Assembly (NCBI GenBank): GCA_035610835.1
Contig: CM069447.1
Coordinates: forward strand, 19,254,043 to 19,318,042
Direction: 5' to 3'
Origin: Ophiura sarsii
Taxonomy: Eukaryota > Echinodermata > Ophiuroidea > Amphilepidida > Ophiuridae
DNA: 64,000 nt
The position numbers were made by a program, and so were the translations under genes. Below the pieces are notes generated by a model. That model was not told the DNA's origin. It did not search any database and was given only the letters and a program-made list of their open reading frames with translations. This document shows, piece by piece, positions 1 through 12,445 of the stretch; positions within the stretch are counted from its first letter, which is position 1, and the number at the start of each line of letters is the position of its first letter.

Positions 1-560
1 TTATTTTGAAGATACAATCAAATTTGTTGAGTTACAGTGTTTTGCCAAAAATACATTGAATTGAATTTCTTTGGCAAAACACTGTAACTCATACAATGGC
101 TGTTAACATGATTTATTTTGTTATTTTCGATTATCCATACATTTTATCACTAAGTTTTTTTTCATTTATATACACAATGTAATGTTAACAATCATTAAAA
201 TGGCCTAAATTATGTGTATATGGTGTATGTACAAACGCTGTATCTCATAGATGCTGTCCTTGTATATAAACAGTTTTATGGCAAAACACTGTATCTCACG
301 GAGTTACAGTGTTTTGCCAAAAAAACACGCACTTATTTACACGCACACTCCACGTAACTCCGACATACAGTGTTTTACCAAAAAAGCATCGGTAAATGTG
401 CATACAAACACCTGAGTTAGGGGGTGCTATCTCGAAAAGGGAGCACCTAGGGAACTTGAGAGCTTCAGAAATTGAAGCAGCGCCCCCAAATTGCTGACAA
501 ATGATTTTATCTCAAAAAGTCACATTTTGTAGTTACAGTGTTTTGCCAAATGACGGCCCC
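1..560. repeat. Dispersed ACAGTGTTTTGCCA repeats with a perfect hairpin
   Basis: The word ACAGTGTTTTGCCA, or its complement, recurs about six times in both orientations. Positions 29-49 and 70-90 are perfect 21-nt inverted copies that could form a hairpin with a 20-nt loop. A second inverted pair meets at about 280-320. No ORF with a recognisable product is present. This looks like the edge of a MITE or a small inverted-repeat cluster, but its left limit lies outside the window. Confidence 0.7.
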
Positions 561-654
561 AGAGGCTTCGGCTTGTTCTGACTTAAATTTAACTTTGGAT
601 GTTAAATGTCGTATCGTTCTTTGGATTGACAATAACTTAATACATGTATGGTAG

Positions 655-1025
655 CCTATTATAATAAGACCTGATAATCATGACCTCTATGGGCATGTAT
701 TTTGAACAATAATTTCATACATGCATGGTGGTCTATATTTATACCTGATAATAATGACCTCTTATGGGTCTGACGATAAGACGATACTTATGTGATAGTC
801 TATTTTCAGACCTGATAATCATGACCTATTTGGCATGATGATAAGACGAAACTTATGAAAGTCTATTTTAAGACTTGATAATCATGACCTATGGGCATGA
901 TGATAAGACGAAACTTATGAAAGTCTATTTTAAGACTTGATAATCATGACCTATGGGCATGATGATAAGACGAAACTTATGAAAGTCTATTTTAAGACCT
1001 GATAATCATGTTATACATGTATGTA
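655..1025. repeat. Tandem array, 62-bp unit
   Basis: The phrase GATAAGACGAAACTTATGAA starts at 840, 902 and 964, an exact 62-bp period, and these last units are nearly identical. More degenerate units extend left to about 655, recognisable by CCTGATAATCATGACC. It is a minisatellite with no coding potential. Confidence 0.85.
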
Positions 1026-2791
1026 TGATGGTCTCTTATCATTATAAGACCTGACGCTCATGACCTTAATTTTGGTCTATAAGCTTATTATCCCTGTTTT
1101 GACCATCAAAGCGTGACACGTTTGTTTTCCCGGACGAGCCCCCAATTCTGTTACGATCACCGCTACATTTTAGCTTATTAGCCATGACTGGCGTAGCAAG
1201 TGATCAAGGTCGAAATACCTATCGAGTTCACTCAAAAGTATAAACAACAACAAACGTCTCTGGCTTTAACTATCAAATCAAGTATAAGGTTTATTCAACT
1301 AAGATACAAATGAATAGTCATTAATAATAAACAATATTCATGTCCTGGAATAAGTAGAGACTTCTACTCGTTCCACGATTCTATAAATGTCCGGACTTGG
1401 CCTAAGACTAGTCTAAATAAATAAGCATGCATGCATTTTGGGGAAATGTTCCATTAGAAGAGCTACAGTAGCATTCTGCGTTGCAGGCCTGTTATATATA
1501 CACCAGTTACCAAATCCTTAGTAGGTTGAATATTAAATAAAAGTTTGAGGAGAAGAACGCATCGTTTTTCAATGGAAGCTGATGTCTTTTCTTCAGCTAG
1601 CACATGTGTGTGTTATCATGGTGGTCGCCATTGATTCTCCTGCTGGCTAAACACAGCTGTCTGCCTTTGCACTGTCTGCCTTTGCACTGTCCAAACTCTA
1701 GAGGGCAGTATTTCATACTCCTTTTGAAATACTTAGGGATTCATCACACTACAGTAGAGCTTAAAAATAGCACCAATTAAGACCATTAAAGATGAGATAC
1801 AGCCAGTGCTTGCCAAATTGAAAACATTTTTTGAAATGGAGAAATTGGAAGGGAAAGCTACCTGTCTTTGCAACATCAATTAAACTGACTCTCATGGCAC
1901 AACTTGGGTTATGATGATAAAAGCAAGTGGGTAACATAATTATTTTTTATTATGGCCGTTTTTCACTCTACTGATTCCATCGATATTTTCGTCAGAAAAT
2001 AGCCTCCTCTCCCAGTCAATGGAACGGCTGGGTCACGTGATTGGAAGATCGGTCTCAGATGGATAGACTATAACATGATATTAATTTACTTACTGATACA
2101 TTTGTGCGGTTAACAAATGTTCACAGTGATGGGTTGCTCCAGGCCTGCGGATAGTTGCATGTGAGTTTTTGCAATGAAGGGTTTTTGGAGACCAGACAAT
2201 GAAGATGTGCCAGCGTTTATCAAAGTATGCGTATCCCGCATTCATAAAATGCCATGAAATTGTGTATAACGCTATGTTTTTACAACGTTTTTTTAAATAT
2301 AATACATTATCACGTATTATTACTTGTAGTATTACGTATTAATTATGTCAGATAATAAAAGATAAGATATGTACATGTCACATACATGTAAAATAATCCA
2401 TGATTTTGTGTTAACATCAAACAATTTTATATTCGGGTATATGGACAATCTTATAAACATGCGTATTGCCATTAATGTGGCTATCATGACTACGTACTTA
2501 GAAGCTCGTATATATCATATCAAATCACATATGTTTTAGCATTGAACCTTGTTGTCACTTTATATACCATTTTATGGTTCTAGGGGTCGGACAGACGATT
2601 AACCTACATCTTCCACAGAGACGAGTTATGTGAAAAGGAGAACGTGCATCGCGGTTGGCAACGGTGCCTGGATCTTGACGAACAGATGGTATTGGGTTCA
2701 TGAAACATTGGCATGTGACAGAGTAATGATAATTCACAGGGGGACTAATGACCTTCTCTAGTAACATATGCTCGCAGAACGTCATCGTTAT
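1026..2791. other. Non-genic stretch
   Basis: I see no convincing gene. It is AT-rich and holds a two-fold repeat of an 18-bp CTGTCTGCCTTTGCA-type unit near 1658-1692 and AT-rich simple sequence near 2270-2400. Nothing here could be tied to a named element. Confidence 0.5.
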
Positions 2792-3266
2792 TATAAACTG
2801 CTCACAAAAAGTATCGTAACACTTAAACATGATCGAATTAAAGAACGGTCCGAAAGGGTATGGATTAAACAAAGCTAAAAACCCAGTGCATAATTTTGTT
2901 GTGCGTATTTTGACACCTCAATCGTTGAGATACGATGTTGCGGAGCGGAGTTATGGTCATTTCAATGATCGTGGGTCCAGTTTCCAAGGTGACACTCATC
3001 CCTATTGAAAATCACGAATCTGATCATTCTAAACAGTAATGCAAACCTCTTTCTATAGGGTGATTGTCACCTTGGAAACTGGACCTACGACCATTGAAAT
3101 GACAATAACTCCGCTCCGCAATATCGTATCTCAACAATCGAGGTGTCAAAATGCGCACAACAAAATTATGCACTGGGTTTTTAGCTTTGTTTAATCCATA
3201 CCCTTTCGGACCGTTCTTTAATTCGATCATGTTTAAGTGTTACGATACTTTTTGTGAGCAGTTTAT
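2792..3266. repeat. Large foldback (inverted-repeat) element
   Basis: Positions about 2792-3006 are the near-perfect inverse complement of about 3054-3266, with a ~48-nt loop. Both arms contain TTCGATCATGTTTAAGTGTT or its complement, and both can be read as mirror-image short peptides, which explains the ORFs here as artefacts of the arms. The long arms and small loop fit a foldback DNA element or a head-to-head duplicated fragment. No clear target-site duplication was found. Confidence 0.85.
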
Positions 3267-3639
3267 TACCCAGCACATTGTATGGGATGACAATGATCTG
3301 TTAACTTTAGGGAGGGATGGCTTCATTTACGCAAGTTTTCGTGAATATATTTTTGGAATGCGATGCGCACAGTCCTCCATTGTCCGGATACCCTTGTATA
3401 TCCAGAATTAGGACTCGCCTTTTGTGGGGCAAATTTGCTTAGGCAAATTTGTTTGGCCATATGCTCGAAGCACATAATTTATTACATTCCTCTGTGTAAC
3501 ATATTTGTGTCATGATTGCGTCAATATTGTTAATAATTTGTGGAAGAAATTAATGTTACAATATCTTTATAGCGCATTATGCACAGCAGTGTCCAAAAAG
3601 CAAGAAACAAACTTTAATATGTTAATTATTTCACATTTT

Positions 3640-3858
3640 TTTCACGCGGCAGTCGTCTGCAGACGACAGTACATTTAACAATATGTTTCAAAAATCTAAA
3701 CATTATTGAGTTCCATCACCATATTTGGAATAATCAAGTGAAATGCATTAAAATAAGTACAACCATGCAGAGTATTTGTTAAGTAATCCCTGAGGTATAC
3801 TTCTTAAAAAAATGTTTTGTATAATATGGTAAAACTTATAGCCGCGTACAAAGTATTA
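3640..3858. mobile_element. Degenerate copy of the TTAA-type CGCTTTCCACGCGG MITE
   Basis: It carries the family signature CACGCGGCAG..GTCTGCAGACGAC at the left and ATGGTAAAAC..AGCCGCG..TTAA at the right, as seen in better copies near 42377 and 54060. The terminal CGCTTTCC sequences are mutated here. It is non-coding. Confidence 0.65.
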
Positions 3859-4748
3859 ACATTAAAGATCGATTGTTTGTAAATACACCCCGAGAAAGTA
3901 GAAACAAAAGAATCACTAGATCTTGTTCTGGTCTAAGACCAGGCTACCTTGATTTTTTTATGAGAAAATTATCACTACTGACCTCTTCTTGACCTTTGAC
4001 CTGGTTATGATGATTGACTTTTTTTCTTGGCTTATCAATGCGCACAAGAAGAAACAAGTCCGGTTAAAATCGGAGAATGTCTTCAATTTTACCCCTGTAT
4101 AGGTCAATGACCCTAGTGACCCCGTGTGACATTTCACTTTTAGTGCAGGAGCAACCTATATGAACATTGATGCGAGGAATCCTTTGACCAATTCTGACAA
4201 TCATCAGTCATTTCCTCTCGGACAAGTATCATTTTGAATGAATGGAGTGAACATTTACATTTTGACCCCTAGTGACCCCAAACATTTTTCGATTTTAATT
4301 TATGGGGATGGTAATACTTTATGTGCTAGGTGTATATTTCACTGTATGACAAAGCAACGGCATTTTGAGGTTGGTCGTTTGTACTTGTTAAGTATGCATG
4401 AAAAGAGGATACCTCTAGCTATACATTTGTATAAAAATAAGCATAAAGCTCCTAATACATAGCGCTTGCCTGTCATGTTTCTTTGCTGAATATAATAAGT
4501 GATTACATTTTAAAATATATTTACATACGTTACTTTTTGTTCAAATAATTAATGACCATCGATTCGCAAACTAAAGTTGCTCATTTTCTAAGTGTCACCA
4601 AGTGGTCGTCAGCTTATTGAACATACGGCCTTTACGTCTTTGAAATGACCACGACATTAACTCCATTTACGGCCGAAGATTTCACCAATGTCTGATCCGT
4701 GATTCTTGTTCTGTTTACATAAACCTGTCTACGACCGGTCGAACCGTA
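3859..4748. other. Non-genic stretch with TGACC-rich repeat
   Basis: Positions 3950-4290 contain repeated TGACCTTTGACC / GACCCTAGTGACC words typical of a dispersed repeat. A phrase close to TTATGTGCTAGGTGTATAT at 4319 recurs at the end of the foldback near 29320. I found no obvious polyadenylation signal for the minus-strand GPCR whose 3' end lies at 4749. Confidence 0.5.
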
Positions 4749-5753
4749 TTACTTGAAGATACGAGAGCTGATACTTGTACGTATTTGCCTCACTGTGTTT
4801 CGGTGTTCTGGGCTCATAATGAACACAATCCAAGGGTTAATACACGAGTTAGCCAGCGTCATATAATAGTCCATATTCCTGAAGAATCTTACAATAGGTT
4901 TGTTTTCTTCGATGACCATCGTGTTCTTGGTAAACATAAACCACAATGTGTAAGCGTAATGAGGAAACCAGAAGACGCCGAAGAATACGGTAATGACAAG
5001 CACAATGTGAGCTAATCTTCTCCGCGGACGCATCTGTTCCATTGAGGCCTTTGAATTTCGACAAAGACTTCGAGCAATCATGCAGTAATGTGTCGTTATG
5101 AAAATCAACGGTATCATGTAGACGAACAGGAAAAGGATTATCACGTAAGCTTTGGATGATCGTGCGCCCAAGGGCAAATAAGAACACTGCATACCGTATG
5201 CCGATGTGTATGTCAAAAAGAGTACAGGCGTAGCTATGGCAATACCAAACACCCATGCAAGACTAGTGGTCAATAGTGTCCTTCGGAGACTCCTCGCTAT
5301 GCGAGATTCCAGGCCTTTCACAATAGCAACGTATCGCTCTCGACTCAAAGCTGCTAGTGATAATACGCAAGCTCCCTGGGCTATTTGAGGGATATAATAC
5401 CGCATTTGACAGGCAAAAAGTCCGTGTAACCAGCATGGTTTACCGAGTTCATGTTTTATGTAAAACGGTGCGTTACTGAAAATGAAAAGTAAGTCTGCTA
5501 TTGTGACATTGATTATGAGGATATTGGCAGCATTGTGAAGTCGACTGTTGTAAATGATGACAAGAAGAAGGCAGATGTTGCCGACAATACCAACTAAACA
5601 CACTATGAACAATGTCACAACGACGGCATTAAGGCTCGCTGGCTCACCGCAAACAATGCTTAAAATGGTACCCAAATTAAAATCACCTGGTTTGCTATCG
5701 GGGTAATTACTGCTATTAGATGCAGTTTCACTATAGTTTGTGTTTAAAGCCAT
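4749..5753 (-). CDS. Class A (rhodopsin-like) G-protein-coupled receptor, peptide-receptor type
   Basis: Uninterrupted 334-residue ORF with the architecture of a plasma-membrane seven-helix receptor. The N-terminus (about 40 residues) has two N-glycosylation sites (N6, N13). TM1 has GN at 58-59, TM2 has Asp87, the TM3 cysteine is C115, and ECL2 has C190 for the usual disulfide. The TM3 end reads ERY (139-141) in place of DRY. TM4 has W167, TM5 has P215, TM6 reads FWFP (261-264), and TM7 reads NSCINPWIV (302-310). The NPxxY tyrosine position is therefore valine. The C-terminal tail is short, with no obvious palmitoylation cysteine. Spacing and TM2/TM3 style recall bombesin/GRP-like neuropeptide receptors, but the ligand cannot be assigned. 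Length is usual for the class and the coding region is a single exon. It is the only clear host-type gene here. It could be intact and divergent, or a recent retrocopy; I see no poly-A tail next to the stop. Confidence 0.92.
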   Translation of the reverse strand: MALNTNYSETASNSSNYPDSKPGDFNLGTILSIVCGEPASLNAVVVTLFIVCLVGIVGNICLLLVIIYNSRLHNAANILIINVTIADLLFIFSNAPFYIKHELGKPCWLHGLFACQMRYYIPQIAQGACVLSLAALSRERYVAIVKGLESRIARSLRRTLLTTSLAWVFGIAIATPVLFLTYTSAYGMQCSYLPLGARSSKAYVIILFLFVYMIPLIFITTHYCMIARSLCRNSKASMEQMRPRRRLAHIVLVITVFFGVFWFPHYAYTLWFMFTKNTMVIEENKPIVRFFRNMDYYMTLANSCINPWIVFIMSPEHRNTVRQIRTSISSRIFK

Positions 5754-6607
5754 TGTATTGCAGAAGCGTTTCTACCAAAGTATTAATAGTGTCAGACAAC
5801 ACAGAATTATTTACGCGATAATATTAGTTTTAGACACGGTACGATACTGTGTCCTATGGTCTCTCAGCGCATCGGAGAGTAAGTTTCCTTGCGCCGATAT
5901 TTGTTTTGTCTGATATATATCGGTAAATGATATGCCGATAACTCTAGCGACTTCTGATGAAAATCACCAAGTTAAAGTTTCGTTATTATGTAAAGCACTC
6001 TTCATTTATGTGTTCATCAGTTTTGCATAAAATAACTTGGTTGACGAAACGGTCCCGCTATAACAGGGGATGTGTATTTGTCATATCAGCCATAGTTTGA
6101 CACTGGCAGTGGCCCATTCAATGACGATACTCGCACATCTAAGATGACAGTTGTGATGTTTTGTTACAAATTACTTCATCTTCATTACTTCAAGCTTGTT
6201 TTTTTGATATATTATTCAGTAGATTGGCGATGCTTGTAGATCTAACAATTAATCCCCAAAATATGATGTTGTAGTTACCTCTATTGCACGATCCCGTGCC
6301 AGAACGCTATCACTGGTTCATCGTCTTCGCAAATAAAGGGTGGCACCCCGTTGGCATGCATACATGAATCACCTCCATATATCTTGAAATGTGTATCTTA
6401 TAAAGAATGTACATTATGCACACTCCCTTATACCGGTGACTTATGACTTACGTTGCAAAATACATACCTATTCGTGCCTCTCTGTCACTTTGTGTACAAG
6501 TTAGATTGCGCCCCCATGTGTTAACCATCATTGAACAGACGGTATAGCCATGTGAATAGCCGATAGCGTGTTGTTTTAAACGGTATTACGTGACAAGATT
6601 TGTCGTG
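5754..6607. other. Upstream flank of the GPCR, no gene seen
   Basis: This would hold the promoter and 5' UTR of the minus-strand receptor. I do not see a convincing TATA box or other site that I can support. No repeats were recognised. Confidence 0.45.
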
Positions 6608-7260
6608 GGAAGCTATGAGCGGTCTCGGTGTGTAGGATTGGTTTACACGCCCTGATAGCTCACATTAAACTTGATACGGTGCAAAGAACCTTAGGTTGCA
6701 CTGCAAAACTAGTACGTATGGGTCATACGTATAAATGACTTGTACGAAAGCATTATACAATTTATTGCAGGAAGCTATGAGCGGTCTAGGTGTGAAGTAT
6801 TGGTTTATACGCCCAATAGCTCACATTAAACTTGATACAGTGCAAAGAACCTTAGGTTGCACTGCAAAACTAGTACGTATGGGTCATACGTATAAATGAC
6901 TTGTAAAAAAGCATTATACAATTTATTGCAGGAAGCTATGAGTGGTCTAGGTGTGAAGTATTGGTTTACACGCCCAATAGCTCACATTAAACTTGATACG
7001 GTGCAAAGAACCTTAGTTTGCACTGCAAAACTAGTACGTATGGTACGTCATACGTGTAAGTGACTTGTACGAACTCAGTATACGATTTATCGCAGGAAGC
7101 TATGAATAGTCTCCGCGAGTAGTATTGGCTTACACGCCCAATAGCTGCACATTAGACTTGATACAGTGCAAAGAACCTTAAGCTTAAGGTTCTTTGCACT
7201 GTACGAAACTATATAGTACGTACATGTATGGCTCATACGTATAAGTCACTTGTACGAAAG
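6608..7260. repeat. Satellite array, four ~162-bp units
   Basis: Units begin with GGAAGCTATGA at 6608, 6770, 6931 and 7095, giving periods of 162, 161 and 164 bp. Each holds AGCTCACATTA, GTGCAAAGAACCTTA and a CGTATGGGTCATACG inverted word. Related CGTATGGCTCATACGTATAA sequences occur singly at about 26665, so the unit belongs to a dispersed family. It is non-coding. Confidence 0.9.
7162..7203. repeat. 42-bp perfect palindrome
   Basis: Within the last satellite unit, the GTGCAAAGAACCTTA word is followed directly by its own inverse complement around a central AAGCTT. The sequence is self-complementary from 7162 to 7203. The other three units have only one half, so the palindrome arose in this unit alone. 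Confidence 0.9.
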
Positions 7261-10122
7261 CAGTATATACTAAGGGGGCCAAATCAAGCTTTTTTATCCC
7301 ACCTGTACCCACGTGCTGTAAACAGTTGGTGGGTATAATACAGATACTCATTAGGACCTATACAATACTGCTAGGGTTGAAAATGACAATAAAAAACAGG
7401 TACGCACAAAATCGTAAAACGGTGGTCAAAGTTCAGAGGGGTGGAAACATGACAATAACAAAACCGGGTGCACAAAGTCGGGAAATGGGGGTCAAAGTTC
7501 AGAGGAGGGTAAAAATTAGTAAAATATGAGCAAACCATTCCATGATTGGTAGCAAATGATAGCAAATTTGATTTTGAACATAGATTCTGACATTTATTTG
7601 AATGTTAAAAATGTGAAGATTGGGCTTCAAAATTAAAATCCTTCATTTTATGAATGCATACGCTTAATAGCAATGTTGCACAAGTCTTATCCAAATGAAT
7701 CATGTTATGTACATGTATAAACACATACAAGTTTTGGAGTATTATTCTTTTTTACACTAGTGTGTCACATGAATAATTCCGAGTACTTTAAATGGCTTGT
7801 GCTGTTTTGCTATAAGGGACCGAGTTGCGAAATACATTTTCCCTAATAATCTCCGAAGTTTATATTTGCTTCTGCTACCAGAGTGACCAAGTCACAAGGA
7901 GTCTAGCCCACCATAAGCTTTAGGTGTAAATTTGATAAAGTGGTAACACTCGTCACTAAAACTTATAATGTATATTTTATAATACTACTCTTACCCTGTA
8001 TTGTCTCGACGATGCAGGTAAGGTGTATATGTTGGGTAAAGCATTTGCAAAATGGTGCCTTGAGAAGAATGATATTGCATTTACTAAAAAAACCTTTCTC
8101 ACATGTTCAGATTTTGCTGGATAGGCTTATTTGTGTATAATTGTCCATAATCGTCAACTGATAAGATCTGCCTACAATCATGTTGATGCCTATGTGTATA
8201 TACATTTGACCAATTTAATATAATAGTTGGGCTTCAAATTACAATTTTTGAGCACTTAAGTAATTTCAATTTGAACGATAATTGACTATTTTAGCTTTAT
8301 CAGCCTGGCCCGAGCAATTTGTTTAAGTCTGATCCCATTAGGACCCAAGCATGTGTCCATACAGATCAATCGTGTAAAGTAACAAAATGCCAAATGAATA
8401 CTAATACCATTCAAGTTATTCTGTGATTGGAAGGTACTAGATGATCTACACCGTGGGAATTTGTAACCAACCTGGTCCCCTAATGTCATATAGTGATCTA
8501 TATATACAACTGAAACGATGTGTTCACCATGCATTGCAGTTCTGCATTTTGGTAGGAATAATTGTTGCCATGTCTGTCAGGAGGCAATCATTTTATCTCG
8601 GTGTATGCTTATTGTAAAAGAACAGATGTGCCCTAATTTCTTCAAGAGAAAAGATAATGGAGTATCATCTATATGATTAGGTTTCTAGCTTCATTATGAC
8701 ATCTTCAGTCGGTATCAGGGTATAGGCGCTCTTCTCAGCAAACCTGCAGGCAATCTTTAGAACTCCACGTATTTGCATATCTGTATCCCTGTGTAGTGTG
8801 TATAAAGCAATGTTGTCAGTTTGTCTCACGAAAAGTACCCTTGAACAAAGGATTGATGGACTCCGTTGTAGAAAAATATAGCTTATTGCATCATCTCACA
8901 CATTGTACATTTAGTAATGAGTGCTGGTCATACGACGTGTATGGAACGGCTTTTAGATAGGAATGAATGTTTGCTATTGCTGATTCGCACACATGTCCTT
9001 ATCAATTTCCCCTTTTCTCATATAGAAAGAATTCCACCCTGTAAAGTCTTAGTAGTAGTGAGTTGTAACAGAGAAAACCCAAAACTTGAATGGTTCATGT
9101 GTCGCAACATCATTTTGTGATAACAGGTTTTTTTATAGTGTATATCACAAGTGTTACAAAATAACAGTCAGAAAATAGCCATTGATTTCTCAGAAAGGTG
9201 ATCAAAATATATATATACTTTAAAAGCAGCATCACCATATTGTACATTACATTCAATCACTTTTTGTCATACAGAATGGTAGGCCTGTCCAGCAAAATCA
9301 GGACAATGAAAGAGACTTTGTCTGTCCATTCAATATCAATCAGCTTTCTCAAGGAACCAGCTTTCATTTGATTGATTGACGGAACAAGTGGCCCAAATGT
9401 AATTTTTAACATGCCCCTTACCCAATTACCTTTATTATTGAGACAATACAGGTTCAGAATATCTATAGCATATCACCCTGTAAAGTAGTAGTAGTAGTGA
9501 GTATAGTAACAGAGAAAATCCAAAATTAAATGGTTCATGTGATCGAAATGATCGCCACATAAAAATAATGGAATGTGCTTGCATGTATAAAGGTGTGTGA
9601 TCCAATTACCAGGGAGTAATCAATACATGTATAAAGTGAACGCACGACCATTCTGGGGACAAGATTCGCAGTGTTTATAAACACGTCGTTCAAAAAATAA
9701 ACTCGCGTTTAACGTAGACAATAGTTTAGTTAGTCACGGTTTTAAGGAAAACACGCGTTTAGAACGAAAATACGGCCCTATAATGTCTAACATTTTAACA
9801 TCTAAGGAGATATATACAATAATCATAAGGTTAAGGAGGGGTAAGACAATTGTGGATATTAAGTTCCGTAACATTTGTGATATTGAGGATTTGGACGGCA
9901 ATAAGAAAAAGGGATAACACTTTTTGTTAATGCTGACTGTGTTTTAAGGTCGAAAGGACTTTTAAAAATCTTAAACGAAAAGCATATGTGTTTTTCTTTA
10001 AAATGATTGGACGTTGTGGGCAGTGGGCATATAATCTACAGTGGGTCAACGAGAATTCAATTGGGTCAAAAGTATCTCAAAATTAGTCATATTTTACAAG
10101 GACAATTAATATTCAATCATGA
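7261..10122. other. Non-genic stretch with two small duplications
   Basis: No ORF resembles a known protein. A ~63-bp unit ending GGTCAAAGTTCAGAGG is tandemly duplicated at about 7383-7510. A ~73-bp segment at 9036-9110 is repeated at 9474-9546 (CACCCTGTAAAG...GGTTCATGTG). The rest is unremarkable AT-rich DNA. Confidence 0.5.
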
Positions 10123-10130
10123 ATATTCAT

Positions 10131-10658
10131 CAGTGTCCGAATTAAGGGGGGAAATCTGGTTGTCAGGAAATGATGGTTGCCCGGCAGAATTGTTGGTTGT
10201 CCGTATTTTATATGTTTATTGGTTTAACTTAGTAATCTACACCCAATGCGATTATGTGCCGCGCAAGACGTCACAGTTGTGATACTGTACACAATTATGA
10301 CAGTAATTTAAAACATGAATATGTTACTAATAACTAGTAATCACAGTCCACCATCATCATCTTGTTATTTTTAAACTTTTATTCTTTCAGTTTCAGAAGT
10401 TTCTGTTGTTGGAGCTATTACTTTTTTTTTTTTTTTATCTTTTATTTAGTTGGAGCTATTACTAAACATATTGAGATTGAAAATCTCGACCACAGAAAAC
10501 TTGAACTTGAATGTACATGTAAAATATTTAAATTCATTTGTTAACTTCTAGTCAGATTTGTGGTTGCCCGCCGGGCAACTGCAAAAAGTAAATGTTGGTT
10601 GCCCGGTGCTAATTTTGGTTGTTCCGGGCAACCGGGCAACCACTTAATGCGAACGCTG
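10131..10658. mobile_element. Non-autonomous hAT-type transposon, copy 1
   Basis: The ends are CAGTGTCCGAATTAAG and, inverted, CAGCGTTCGCATTAAG, an imperfect 16-bp TIR beginning with the CAG typical of hAT. An exact 8-bp direct repeat ATATTCAT flanks it (10123-10130 and 10659-10666), the hAT target duplication length. Subterminal GGTTGCCCGG words occur in both orientations. No transposase ORF is present. A second copy lies at 29426-30254, sharing both ends but with a different middle. Confidence 0.93.
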
Positions 10659-10685
10659 ATATTCATTCATACGTTCGACATGTTA

Positions 10686-12307
10686 AGGCCCTGTCACACC
10701 ATAACGTATCGCCTCAACGTATGCCAACGTATGCGAAATATCGACAAATACGTTGGTGTACGTTGGTGTACGCTGATATAAGTTAGGGGTACGTTGAGGA
10801 TACGTCGTTTACGTTAAGAGCACGCTGTGATACGTTGTGACAATTTGGAACACGTCGAGCCCGCGAAAAAAATATTGAGCATGCTCAAAATTTCTCGACG
10901 TACTCAACGTGTGCTTAATACGTTCTGCATAAGTTCCCGGTAAGTTTGTGGTACGTTAAATATACGTTGACATACGCTGACAAACGTTAGTGATACGTTA
11001 CTCGTACGTTACTCGTAAGTTGGTAGGCCTATACGTTGATGAACGTAGGCTGACGGGGAAACGTACAGCCAACGTAGTGATAACGAGTTGATAACGTATA
11101 TGTGCCGTATGTCTAACGTATGCCTGACGTATTTCCAACGAGTTTCGACGTATTCTCACGTATTCACTTTACGCCGGACGATCGTGTAAGGCCCTGTCAC
11201 GTATCCATAGCGTATCCATAGCGTATTGAACGTATACATAGCGTATGACTAACGTATTGATAGCGTATCACTAACTTATAACATACTTATGACAGCGTAT
11301 CACAGCGTATGCGAGCGTATGACTAACGTATGCTTAATGTATACTTAACGTAGCGTAGCGTATTCGTAGCGTATGATGATGGGTTGATGTGTTCAGCACG
11401 ACAGACCATGAAGAAGTGAGGATGAGATACTCAAGGGACCCATTTATATACTCAAACCCTCCATAAGTTCCCAAAACGCCGAATGCTCGCTAGCTGTACG
11501 GTACATACGCTAGCTGTACGGTAGCCCTGTCACACCATGGCGTATCGCCTGAACGTATGACAACGTATGCGAAATATCGAAAAATACGTTGGCGTACGTT
11601 GGTGTACGCTGATACAAGCTAGGGGTAAGTTGGGGATACGTCGTTTACGTTAAGCGCACGCTGTGATAACTTACGTTCTGCATAAGTTCCCGATAGGTTC
11701 GTGGTACGTTAGACATACGTTTACAAACGCTGACATACGTTAGACATACGTTGACATATGCTGACATACGTTAGAGGTACGTTACTCGTCGTAAGTTATA
11801 GGTTGGACCTATCGATTTACCCTTCTAGATATTTTAATAGTTATCATCTAGGCTGCGTTTACTTGAACTGGCAACACTTGTCCCGCCGTGTACGAAACTC
11901 AATTTCTGTAGCTGCATAAGTCACGTGTTCGTTGTACGCCGAGGATACGCTGAGGATACGTCGAACACGGCAGACATACGCTTCGAATACGTTAAGCATA
12001 CGTTGGTATACGCTCGCCGATCGCATACGCTGTGATACGCTGTCATAAGTTTGTTATAAGTTTAGTGATACGCTATCAATACGTTAGTCATACGCTATGT
12101 AAACGTTTAATACGCTATGGATACGCCATGGATACGCTATGGATACGTCCATTCCATCACCGATGTCGACTTTTCCTACGCAATTCGTTGGGAAGTTGGA
12201 CGTTCTTGGACGTTCTTGGACTCTGACAATTTTCGAGCTATTTTTTGAATACGTCGGCATACGTTCAGGCCACGTTCAGGCCATACGCTATGGTGTGACA
12301 GGGCCTT
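10686..12307. mobile_element. TIR element built of ACGTA-type words
   Basis: It begins AGGCCCTGTCACACCATA and ends with the inverse complement, TATGGTGTGACAGGGCCT, the TIR continuing into GCGTAT/ACGTAT. TTA is found next to both ends (10683-10685, 12308-12310), one base out of register at the right. Between them is a dense array of degenerate 8-12-bp words ending in or containing ACGTA, ACGTT or TACGC. Internal terminus-like sequences at about 11188 (AGGCCCTGTCACGTAT) and 11523 (AGCCCTGTCACACCAT) suggest nested or rearranged copies. There is no transposase ORF, and short ORFs here are by-products of the word array. Confidence 0.8.
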
Positions 12308-12310
12308 TTA

Positions 12311-12445
12311 GATACGTACTACAGTGTAGGTCAATATTGTCTCAATTTCTTCGCCCTGCCCTGTTATGCGAAAACACAATGAGCGCTTCGCATTTGAAGC
12401 TAACGTATTGGTCAACAGTGGTCCAAACTTAAATAAAAACCATGT
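12311..12445. other. Short spacer, nothing seen
   Basis: This is unique-looking DNA between the ACGTA-word element and the duplicated segment. Confidence 0.4.

Noticed and set aside
1695..1712. CTCF-like site CTAGAGGGCAG
   Set aside because: A single short match in a repetitive region; no supporting evidence.
2555..3411. Mirror ORFs on opposite strands of similar sequence
   Set aside because: They arise from the two arms of the foldback and are not independent genes.
4785..5388. Other ORFs overlapping the GPCR
   Set aside because: Shadow frames of the receptor gene.
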